Source: Lachnoclostridium sp.
Lineage (GTDB): Bacteria > Bacillota > Clostridia > Lachnospirales > Lachnospiraceae
Direction of reading: 5' to 3'
Assembly: GCA_003445895.1 (NCBI GenBank)
Contig: DMCD01000142.1
Location: 1 to 5,214, forward strand
Length of the DNA: 5,214 nt
How positions within the stretch are numbered: position 1 is the stretch's first letter; each line of letters starts with the position of its first letter. Below the pieces are notes generated by a model. The model had not been told where the DNA came from. It saw only the letters and a program-made list of their open reading frames with translations, and searched no databases. Position numbers and translations under genes: made by a program. Positions 1 through 5,214 of this stretch are shown one piece after another.

Positions 1-713
1 ACCCGCACCACCATCGGCAGGTGCACCCGGAGTCTCCCAAGCTCCAGGCGGAAGCACTCTCCCGTCCGCATGAGGCACCCCAGAGACAGGATCACGCTGA
101 ATACCTCGGAGAGAACCGTGGCCAGGGCCACGCCGGTGACGCCGAGCCCCATCCCCGCCACAAACAGCAGGTCCAGGCCGATATTGGCAAAGCAGGCCGC
201 AATCAGGAAGTACAGAGGCCTTCTGGAATCTCCCACCGCCCGCAGGATGCCCGATCCCATGTTGTAGAGCAGATTGGCCGTCACGCCGATGAGATAAATG
301 GTCAGATAGCGGACCGAATCCGCCATCGTCTCCTCCGGCGTGTTCATCATCCGCAGGGCCGGTCGGATGAGCGGCAGCCCCGCGATGGTCATGAACAGGC
401 CGCATACAATGGCAAACACGATGCCGGTGTGGACCGCATCGCTGACGCTCCGCTCATCATCTGCCCCGAAGTACTGGGAAATGAGAACGGACACGCCGGA
501 GGTGAGTCCGACGAAAAAGAACACCATGAGGTTTACCAGAAGGGTGGTGCTTCCCCCCACCGCCGCCAGCGCCCGCGTTCCCACGAAGCGCCCGACGATC
601 ACCGCATCTGCCGTGTTATACAGCTGCTGAAAAAAGGTCCCGAAGAGAATCGGGAAAAAGAAGCGGAGAATCTGTTTCCAGATGGTCCCTTCCGTGACAT
701 TTACCGCTGACAT
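1..713 (-). CDS. MATE family multidrug/cation efflux transporter, N-terminal half (cut by window edge)
   Basis: This is an inner-membrane exporter of the MATE family, which expels drugs or metabolites in exchange for Na+ or H+; the substrate cannot be told from sequence. The reading frame is open from the ATG at 713 to the window edge, giving 237 residues, about half of the usual 440-460. Six hydrophobic segments are visible at roughly residues 15-35, 53-78, 95-117, 133-152, 165-185 and 190-212, matching the first six-helix bundle. Family signatures are the QQLYNTADAVIVGRFVG stretch (29-45), the GLTSGVSVLISQYFGA stretch (69-84) and GILRAVGDSRRP (155-166). The start is fixed because the preceding gene's TAA lies in frame 24 nt upstream, with no other start codon between. 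A purine-rich AGGAAAGGA (728-736) precedes it, but about 14 nt away, which is long for a ribosome binding site. The gene probably is the last visible member of the asnA operon. No frameshift is seen. Family assignment is firm; substrate is unknown. Confidence 0.93.
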   Translation of the reverse strand, partial: MSAVNVTEGTIWKQILRFFFPILFGTFFQQLYNTADAVIVGRFVGTRALAAVGGSTTLLVNLMVFFFVGLTSGVSVLISQYFGADDERSVSDAVHTGIVFAIVCGLFMTIAGLPLIRPALRMMNTPEETMADSVRYLTIYLIGVTANLLYNMGSGILRAVGDSRRPLYFLIAACFANIGLDLLFVAGMGLGVTGVALATVLSEVFSVILSLGCLMRTGECFRLELGRLRVHLPMVVR

Positions 714-737
714 ACTGCTGCCGCGTTTCCTTTCCTG

Positions 738-2549
738 TTATCGTTCAATGTTCCGCGTTGCATTCCTGAGCCACGTCTGCTCTTCCGGAAGAAGCAGGGG
801 CCCAATCTCCTCATACACCTTCCGGTGATACCGGTTGAGTGCCTCGATGTCCTCATCGCTCATCCAGCGGACGTCGATGACCGACAGATCCACCGGCACC
901 AGCGTCAGAGGTTCAAATTCCAGGAACTTTCCGAAGGCCGTCTCCGGCCCCGGGACGCAGAGAAGAAGGTTTTCCGTGCGGATTCCGCATTTTCCCTCGA
1001 TATAAAGTCCCGGTTCATCGGAGGTGACCATTCCGGGCGCAAACGGTGCATTGTCCCGCTCCAGACTCTCCTCCCGGACGCGGAACCGGATTGCCTGGGG
1101 TCCTTCATGGACAACGCCGAGGAATCCTACGCCGTGTCCCGTCCCGTGATTGAAATCCAGTCCTTCCTTCCAGAGAACCTCTCTGGCCGCATAGTCCAGG
1201 GTCAGTCCCCGTACGCCCTCGCGGAAGCGGGCATTCATCAGCCGGAGAAATCCCACGGCCACCAGGGTAAAATACTTCTTTTCCTCCTCCGTCACCGGGC
1301 CCAGCGCCACGGTGCGGGTGATATCTGTCGTTCCCTCCAGATACTGTCCGCCGGAGTCCACAAGGTAAAGGCCCCGCGGCGAAAGCTTCCGGCTTCCCAC
1401 CGCCGGCGCCTCATAGTGGCACATGGCTGCATTGTCGCTGTAAGCGGAGATGGTATCAAAGCTCGGGCCAAGGCACCCCTCCTGCTCCATGCGGAGCTTA
1501 TCCAGGTGCGCTGCCGCCGAGGCCTCATCCACGTCTCCTCCCGGCACCTCCTGTTCCAGCCAGCGGAGGAACCGGATCATGGCGACCGCATCTTTTCTGT
1601 GGCAGCGCCGCATATTTTCGCACTCGACCGGATTCTTCACCGCTTTTAAGAATGTGGTCGGATTGATCTGGTCATTGAGCGCATTGTTCTCCGAAAGAGA
1701 TCTCCAGACAGCGGCGCTGATACGTCCCTTTTCCAGAAGAACGGCATGCCCGCTCATCCGGCCTGCTTCTTCAAAGAAGCTCTGGTAAGGCGCGGTCTCC
1801 ACGCCGTTTTCTGCAAGACCCTGCAGAACCTCCGCAGGGATCCTGCTCTCATCCGCAAACAGCCGGATCTTTTCCTGTGTCATGATAAGGAAGGCCAGGA
1901 AAACCGGCGTGCAGGGAATATCGCTGCCCCGGAGGTTTAAAAGCCAGCATATATCGTCAAGGGAGGTCAGAACATGCATGTCACTCCCCCGCATTTTCAT
2001 GGCCAGCCGCACCTGCGTAATCTTTACTTTCGCAGAAAGGCCCGCGTATTTTTCATCCAGCTGCCAGACCGGAGACTGCGGGAGCGCAGGGCGGTCGGGC
2101 CAGACACGTCCGACCAGATCCTTATCCATGCAGAAGCGAACCCCTGCAGGAAGCTTCTTCTCCAGCTTTTCACAGGCTGCTTCGCTGATGCACCTGCCGT
2201 CAAAGCCCAGCACATCCCCCTTTTTGAGCTTTTCTGCCAGGAACTCCTCCACGGTGGGTACGTCCGGCTCACCCATGCGGTACAGGGTGATCCCGCTTCC
2301 GGAAAGCTCGCGGGCTGCCTGTACAAAATATCTGCCGTCGGTCCAGAGTCCCGCTTCTTCTGCGGTCACCACCGCCGTGCCCGCGGATCCGGTAAACCCG
2401 GTCAGGAATTCCCGGCATCGGAAATAGGGTCCCGCATACTCGGAATCATGAAAATCCGCCGTTCCCACCAGGTATGCGCTCACCTGCTCTTCTGCCATCA
2501 CATGTCTGAGGTCCTCTATCTGTCTTCTTATATTTCTGTCGTTACTCAT
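738..2549 (-). CDS. pepP: Xaa-Pro aminopeptidase (aminopeptidase P, M24B), long three-domain form
   Basis: This is a cytosolic metallopeptidase that removes the N-terminal residue from peptides whose second residue is proline, usually with two Mn2+ ions. The 603-residue product has the long architecture also seen in eukaryotic cytosolic XPNPEP1: creatinase-N-like domain (about 10-135), a second creatinase-like domain (about 165-310), the pita-bread M24 catalytic domain (about 314-530) and an M24 C-terminal domain (about 542-602, FEPLTLVPVDLSVIDV). Metal ligands are all present: Asp398 (VDSGG), Asp409 (TTDITRT), His472 (HGTGHGVG), Glu512 (DEPG) and Glu526 (RTEN). His378 and His481 (VHEGP) match further active-site histidines of the family. 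E. coli PepP is shorter (about 440 residues), so the symbol is by function. I chose ATG 2549, which overlaps the upstream stop as ATGAGTAA and begins MSNDRN. An in-frame ATG at 2576 and a TTG at 2582 would add 9 or 11 residues lying wholly inside the preceding gene. The AAGGA before ATG 2549 is only 2 nt away, so translation may depend on coupling to the upstream gene. There is no signal peptide. Confidence 0.95.
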   Translation of the reverse strand: MSNDRNIRRQIEDLRHVMAEEQVSAYLVGTADFHDSEYAGPYFRCREFLTGFTGSAGTAVVTAEEAGLWTDGRYFVQAARELSGSGITLYRMGEPDVPTVEEFLAEKLKKGDVLGFDGRCISEAACEKLEKKLPAGVRFCMDKDLVGRVWPDRPALPQSPVWQLDEKYAGLSAKVKITQVRLAMKMRGSDMHVLTSLDDICWLLNLRGSDIPCTPVFLAFLIMTQEKIRLFADESRIPAEVLQGLAENGVETAPYQSFFEEAGRMSGHAVLLEKGRISAAVWRSLSENNALNDQINPTTFLKAVKNPVECENMRRCHRKDAVAMIRFLRWLEQEVPGGDVDEASAAAHLDKLRMEQEGCLGPSFDTISAYSDNAAMCHYEAPAVGSRKLSPRGLYLVDSGGQYLEGTTDITRTVALGPVTEEEKKYFTLVAVGFLRLMNARFREGVRGLTLDYAAREVLWKEGLDFNHGTGHGVGFLGVVHEGPQAIRFRVREESLERDNAPFAPGMVTSDEPGLYIEGKCGIRTENLLLCVPGPETAFGKFLEFEPLTLVPVDLSVIDVRWMSDEDIEALNRYHRKVYEEIGPLLLPEEQTWLRNATRNIER

Positions 2550-3987
2550 ATTCCTTCCCGTGTTCCTTAAGCGCATCTTCAATCGCCCCGGAGATCGCCT
2601 CCCCGTAGGTCGGATAAGCCCGCATGGCCATCCGCAGCTGGTTCGCCGTCAGTCCGTTGGCAATGGCCGTAGCCATCTCACCGATCATGTCCGTCGCCCT
2701 GAGGCACATGATCTGGGCCCCGACCAGCGTGTTAGTGTAAGCCTCAAAGAGAAGCTTCACAAATCCCCGGTGTTCGTCGGTGAGGATCGCCTTTCCGTTC
2801 TCCCGCATCATCGCGATACCGGTCTTGACTTTCATATTATATAAAGCCGCTTCCGCCTCCGTACATCCCACGGAAGCGATCTCCGGATCGGAGAAAATAC
2901 AGATCGGCACCAGCGGAATGGCCACATACATTCCGTTCGGAACCACGGACAGCTGCAGCCGGTGTCCCCGCTTTGCGATATGCTCCACCACGTACGCTCC
3001 CTGCGAAGCCGCCACATGGGCCAGACGCATTCTGGCCACGGTATCACCGATGGCATATACGCCGGCCTGGGTCGTCCGGTAGGGTGCCTTTGTCACGGGA
3101 CGTCCGTCCCTGAGTTCTACCTCACAGTCCTCCGCCAGGACCTCATCCATCCGGGGACGCCGTCCCACTGAAAGAAGGACCCGGTCTGCCGCCGCAGAGG
3201 CCATTTTCCCGTTTCTGCGGTACTCCACCTGCACTTCCCCTTCGGTCTCGCCGGGCTCATTTTCCCGGATACCGGTAACAACCACGCCGCAGAGCACCTC
3301 CACGCCCTTGTCCTCCAGGCTTTCCTGCAGCTCGCAGGAAATGGTCTCATCCATGGAATCCAGGAGTCTCGAGCTCATCTCCAGCATGGTAACCTTCGCG
3401 CCCAGGGTTGCGTAGATGGTCGCCAGCTCCACCCCGATGATGCCGCCGCCGATGACCACCAGGCGGTCATAGCACCAGTCCGGTTCCGCCAGCAGCTTTC
3501 TGCTGGTCATAACCTGCGGCAGTTTAACCCCCGGAAGATCCGGGATGACCGGATGGGCGCCGTTCGCCAGAATCACATTTTCCCCGTAGACATAGTCCGT
3601 CCCGGCGGCGGTGATAATCTCCACCGCATTGTTCCGGTGAAGCCGGCCCGTTCCGTAGCGGATCTCGGCCCCGCTCTCCGAAAGACGCCGGAGCACCCGC
3701 GCCCGGAGCTTCTCTACGCTTTCCTTCTTATATTTCTGCAGTCCTGTGTAATCGTAGCTCACATCCCCGATGGTGATGCCGAACTTTCCGCTTCTCTGAA
3801 TGTCCCGGTATACCCAGGTTGCCTGCAGCATGGATTTGGCCGGCACACACCCTGTGTTGATGCAGGCGCCGCCGACCAAATCCTTTTCTATCAGAACTGT
3901 ACGCATCCCGAGACGGGCGGCGTGTTCCGCCGCCGTATATCCTCCCGGGCCTCCGCCAATTACTACCAGATCATACCGTTCCGCCAT
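2542..3987 (-). CDS. FAD/NAD-dependent disulfide oxidoreductase, dihydrolipoamide dehydrogenase (lpd)-like, with variant active site
   Basis: This is a 481-residue class I pyridine nucleotide-disulfide oxidoreductase, close to the usual 460-475 of dihydrolipoamide dehydrogenase (E3). Visible in order are the FAD-binding GGGPGG (11-16), the redox disulfide Cys42/Cys47 in CINTGCVPAK, the NAD-binding GGGIIGVE (180-187) with Glu203 ending the second strand (favouring NAD over NADP), the second FAD motif YAIGD (311-315, Asp315) and a C-terminal dimerisation domain with DPEIASVG (367-374). In true E3 the C-terminal domain supplies a catalytic His in an HPTxxE motif. Here the motif reads AYPTYGE, with Tyr458 in the His position and Glu463 kept. 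There is also an extra stretch of about 11 residues near 340-358. No lipoyl domain and no pyruvate, 2-oxoacid or glycine-cleavage genes are nearby. It may therefore act on a substrate other than lipoamide. The ATG at 3987 follows an AGGGGGGG run at 5-nt spacing, 28 nt after the asnA stop. Automatic annotation would probably say dihydrolipoyl dehydrogenase; family is certain, substrate is not. Confidence 0.92.
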   Translation of the reverse strand: MAERYDLVVIGGGPGGYTAAEHAARLGMRTVLIEKDLVGGACINTGCVPAKSMLQATWVYRDIQRSGKFGITIGDVSYDYTGLQKYKKESVEKLRARVLRRLSESGAEIRYGTGRLHRNNAVEIITAAGTDYVYGENVILANGAHPVIPDLPGVKLPQVMTSRKLLAEPDWCYDRLVVIGGGIIGVELATIYATLGAKVTMLEMSSRLLDSMDETISCELQESLEDKGVEVLCGVVVTGIRENEPGETEGEVQVEYRRNGKMASAAADRVLLSVGRRPRMDEVLAEDCEVELRDGRPVTKAPYRTTQAGVYAIGDTVARMRLAHVAASQGAYVVEHIAKRGHRLQLSVVPNGMYVAIPLVPICIFSDPEIASVGCTEAEAALYNMKVKTGIAMMRENGKAILTDEHRGFVKLLFEAYTNTLVGAQIMCLRATDMIGEMATAIANGLTANQLRMAMRAYPTYGEAISGAIEDALKEHGKEYE

Positions 3988-3992
3988 ATCTT

Positions 3993-4000
3993 CCCCCCCT
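3993..4000 (-). promoter_or_regulatory. Ribosome binding site of the lpd-like gene, a run of seven G
   Basis: Read on the minus strand this is A followed by seven G, 5 nt before the ATG at 3987. It resembles AGGAGG with G replacing A and fixes the start of the flavoprotein gene. A seven-base homopolymer is unusual as a Shine-Dalgarno sequence. Functional strength is inferred. Confidence 0.6.
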
Positions 4001-4015
4001 GATACTGCGACACGT

Positions 4016-5026
4016 TTACAGCAGGTGAATGTGATGCTCCTCCGCTGTCGCCCGGATGCCGTCCGGCCATACCGAAGACTGCACCTCGCCGATGTGGGCT
4101 TTCCGCAGGAAGAACATGCAGATTCTGGACTGTCCGATGCCGCCGCCGATGGTGAGCGGAAGTCTTCCCTCCAGAAGGGCCTTCTGGAACGGCAGTCCTG
4201 CCCTGTCCTCGCAGCCGGATTTCTTCAGCTGGGCTGCCAGGGAACGCTCGTCCACGCGGATACCCATGGAGGACAGCTCCAGGGCAATGTCCAGTACCGG
4301 ATAATACACGATGATATCGCCGTTCAGAGACCAGTCATCATAGTCCGGTGCCCGGCCGTCGTGCCGTTCGCCGGAACGCAGCTTATCACCGATCTGCTCG
4401 ATGAAGATCGCACCGTGAAGCTTGGCTGCCTTGTACTCTCTCTCCTTCGGCGTAAGATCCGGGTACATGTCTTCCAGCTCCTGGGAAGTCAGGAAGGTGA
4501 TGTCGTTCGGCAGCACTCTTCCGATATAGTCATATTCGTAGGCCATGTAATCCTCGGTCACCTTCAGTGCCTTATACACGGCATGCACCGTTTCCTCCAG
4601 GAAGGTCCGGGTCCGGTCATTCCTGGTGATGACCTTCTCCCAGTCCCACTGGTCTACATAGATGGAATGGATATTATCTGTATCTTCATCGCGGCGGATG
4701 GCGCTCATATCTGTATAGATGCCCTCGCCGGGCTCAAACCCATACTCCTTCAGGGCATAGCGTTTCCACTTTGCCAGGGACTGGACCACCTCAGCGGGAC
4801 GATCGTCCTGTTCTCCGACACCGAAAGACACCGGCCGCTCGACACCGTTCAGGTTATCGTTCATACCGGTCTCCGGCCATACAAACAGCGGCGCGGACAC
4901 GCGGGACAGGTTTAGCTGCTTTGCCAGCTCTCTCTGGAAAAAATCCTTGATGATCTTGATGGCCGCCTGCGTTTCCCGCAGCGAAAGGATCGGCTTATAT
5001 CCTTCCGGGATGATCAAATGCTCCAT
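4016..5026 (-). CDS. asnA: Aspartate-ammonia ligase (ammonia-dependent asparagine synthetase A)
   Basis: AsnA converts aspartate, ammonia and ATP to asparagine, AMP and pyrophosphate in the cytosol. Its fold is that of a class II aminoacyl-tRNA synthetase catalytic core, related to AspRS/AsnRS. The product has 336 residues; E. coli AsnA has 330. Hallmarks are NDNL with Asp57 (equivalent to E. coli Asp46), SLAKWKR (83-89), Arg111 (E. coli Arg100), YVDQWDWE (123-130, Gln126 matching Gln116), RAPDYDDW (225-232), LNGDI (234-238), ELSSMGIRVD (250-259), the motif-3-like TIGGGIGQSR (292-301) and HIGEVQSSVWP (311-321). Compared with E. coli it lacks a short loop of about nine residues after DYDDW and has Gln82 where E. 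coli has His71. The ATG at 5026 follows a GGAGG (5033-5037) at 6-nt spacing, and the stop is TAA. It is the first gene of the minus-strand block. The predicted leader of about 25 nt is too short for a T-box or other riboswitch. The identification is secure. Confidence 0.97.
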   Translation of the reverse strand: MEHLIIPEGYKPILSLRETQAAIKIIKDFFQRELAKQLNLSRVSAPLFVWPETGMNDNLNGVERPVSFGVGEQDDRPAEVVQSLAKWKRYALKEYGFEPGEGIYTDMSAIRRDEDTDNIHSIYVDQWDWEKVITRNDRTRTFLEETVHAVYKALKVTEDYMAYEYDYIGRVLPNDITFLTSQELEDMYPDLTPKEREYKAAKLHGAIFIEQIGDKLRSGERHDGRAPDYDDWSLNGDIIVYYPVLDIALELSSMGIRVDERSLAAQLKKSGCEDRAGLPFQKALLEGRLPLTIGGGIGQSRICMFFLRKAHIGEVQSSVWPDGIRATAEEHHIHLL

Positions 5027-5032
5027 GGTATA

Positions 5033-5037
5033 CCTCC
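5033..5037 (-). promoter_or_regulatory. Ribosome binding site of asnA
   Basis: GGAGG on the minus strand, 6 nt before the ATG at 5026. This strong, ideally spaced site decides the asnA start. Confidence 0.85.
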
Positions 5038-5051
5038 GTAATTTTCTTTGT

Positions 5052-5059
5052 CTGTACAG
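5052..5059. promoter_or_regulatory. 8-bp perfect palindrome CTGTACAG at the asnA start of transcription
   Basis: CTGTACAG is its own reverse complement. It abuts the predicted asnA -10 box, sharing one base with it, and covers the expected transcription start near 5052, a position where a bound repressor would block initiation. An 8-bp palindrome can easily arise by chance in a spacer this long, and no second copy was noticed, so an operator role is only a possibility. Confidence 0.25.
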
Positions 5060-5087
5060 TTATAGCAAACTTGGCGTGAATCTGCAA
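5059..5087 (-). promoter_or_regulatory. Predicted sigma-70/SigA promoter of asnA and downstream genes
   Basis: On the minus strand a TGCTATAAC reads as an extended -10 (TG-n-TATAAC; hexamer at 5059-5064). TTGCAG at 5082-5087 is a weak -35 (TTG matches) at exactly 17 bp spacing. Transcription would begin near 5052, leaving a leader of about 25 nt before the asnA ATG. No other good promoter was seen on this strand in the intergenic region. It would serve the whole minus-strand block if that is one operon. Confidence 0.6.
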
Positions 5088-5108
5088 CACCGGACTAAAC
5101 GTTCCCTG

Positions 5109-5130
5109 CTGTTTTATCACTGTTTTTTTA
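5109..5130 (+). repeat. Imperfect 11-bp tandem repeat with T-tract, possible UP element of the tRNA promoter
   Basis: CTGTTTTATCA is followed directly by CTGTTTTTTTA, two units agreeing at 9 of 11 positions. The seven-T tract (5123-5129) sits about 46-52 bp upstream of the predicted tRNA transcription start, where the RNA polymerase alpha-subunit contacts UP elements in strong stable-RNA promoters. The repeat is seen directly; the UP role is inferred. Confidence 0.4.
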
Positions 5131-5139
5131 CGAAACTGA

Positions 5140-5168
5140 TTGACCTTTTCGGACAAAGTAAGTATAAT
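5140..5168 (+). promoter_or_regulatory. Near-consensus SigA/sigma-70 promoter of the tRNA gene
   Basis: TTGACC (5140-5145, five of six matches to TTGACA) and a perfect TATAAT (5163-5168) are separated by 17 bp. Transcription would start near 5175, about 12 nt before the mature tRNA 5' end. The strength fits a stable-RNA gene. It fires away from asnA, so the two promoters are divergent with about 52 bp between their -35 boxes. Confidence 0.85.
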
Positions 5169-5186
5169 AGACTTCGCGTAAGAAAT

Positions 5187-5214
5187 CGGGGCGTGGCGTA
5201 GTTTGGTAGCGCGC
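5187..5214 (+). tRNA. tRNA gene, probably tRNA-Pro, 5' part only (cut by window edge)
   Basis: The sequence starts with CGGGGCG as the acceptor-stem 5' strand (positions 1-7), then T8 and G9. A full D-arm follows: stem GCGT (5196-5199), loop AGTTTGGTA with A14, G15, G18, G19 and A21 in place, and stem GCGC (5209-5212), closing with one T-G wobble. G26 and the first anticodon-stem base complete the window. C at position 1 and the CGGGG...TGGCG...AGTTTGGTAGCGC pattern are typical of bacterial tRNA-Pro. The anticodon lies beyond the window, so the amino acid is inferred. A near-consensus promoter ends 18 nt upstream. Confidence 0.8.

Noticed and set aside
21..710. Plus-strand open frame (229 codons) over the first 700 bases
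   Set aside because: The minus strand encodes a clear MATE transporter here. The plus-strand product is rich in His, Arg, Gln and Glu and has no motif, as expected for a shadow frame.
825..1649. Plus-strand open frame (274 codons) inside the aminopeptidase gene
   Set aside because: It lies antisense to the catalytic domain, whose metal ligands are all intact on the minus strand; it has no family resemblance.
2550..2582. Upstream starts (ATG 2576, TTG 2582) for aminopeptidase P
   Set aside because: The extra residues lie entirely within the flavoprotein coding region and do not resemble the family N-terminus, and no good ribosome binding site precedes them. The family-like sequence begins at MSNDRNIRRQ.
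3800..4915. Long plus-strand open frame (371 codons) opposite asnA and the flavoprotein gene
   Set aside because: It is antisense to two strongly conserved genes, spans their junction and has a composition without recognisable domains. GC-rich codon usage on the opposite strand explains it.
5027..5034. GGTATACC palindrome between the asnA ribosome binding site and ATG
   Set aside because: With no loop it cannot form a hairpin in one mRNA, and it is explained by the GGAGG and the bases next to the start codon.
5101..5130. T-run after AT-rich DNA as a possible terminator
   Set aside because: There is no GC-rich inverted repeat before the T-run on either strand, so it is not an intrinsic terminator.
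4947..5201. Small plus-strand frame running through the asnA start, both promoters and into the tRNA
   Set aside because: It crosses regulatory DNA and a tRNA gene and has no convincing ribosome binding site.
738..5214. Link between Xaa-Pro aminopeptidase and tRNA-Pro as a proline-related module
   Set aside because: The tRNA is on the opposite strand with its own promoter, and tRNA identity is itself inferred; the shared amino acid is most likely coincidence.

Overview
The window is a piece of a moderately GC-rich bacterial chromosome. It holds four tightly packed genes on the minus strand, a short intergenic region with two divergent promoters, and the 5' end of a tRNA gene on the plus strand. 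Purine-rich GGAGG-type ribosome binding sites, a short-form ammonia-dependent asparagine synthetase, a long three-domain aminopeptidase P and a MATE transporter of the 'QQLYNTADAVIVGRFVG' type together suggest an anaerobic Bacillota, probably class Clostridia and perhaps Lachnospiraceae. That placement is inference from protein style; no marker gene in the window settles it.

Layout in the direction of transcription of the minus-strand block (right to left): asnA (5026 to 4016), 28 nt gap, an FAD/NAD disulfide oxidoreductase of the dihydrolipoamide dehydrogenase family (3987 to 2542), 8-nt overlap, a long-form Xaa-Pro aminopeptidase (2549 to 738), 24 nt gap, then the N-terminal half of a MATE efflux protein (713 to the window edge). 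No terminator-like hairpin is visible in any gap, so the four genes look like one transcript driven from a promoter just upstream of asnA. To the right, a near-consensus promoter drives a tRNA gene, most likely tRNA-Pro, whose first 28 nt lie in the window.

The genes do not assemble into an obvious single pathway. AsnA makes asparagine from aspartate and ammonia, the aminopeptidase releases amino acids from X-Pro peptides, the flavoprotein is a redox enzyme of uncertain substrate, and the MATE protein is an exporter. The set could be a mixed housekeeping operon in amino-acid and peptide metabolism. I found no phage, transposon, CRISPR or defence signature and no clearly novel system. The most interesting point is that the lipoamide-dehydrogenase-like protein has both redox cysteines but a tyrosine where the family's catalytic histidine should be, so its usual annotation may be wrong about substrate.
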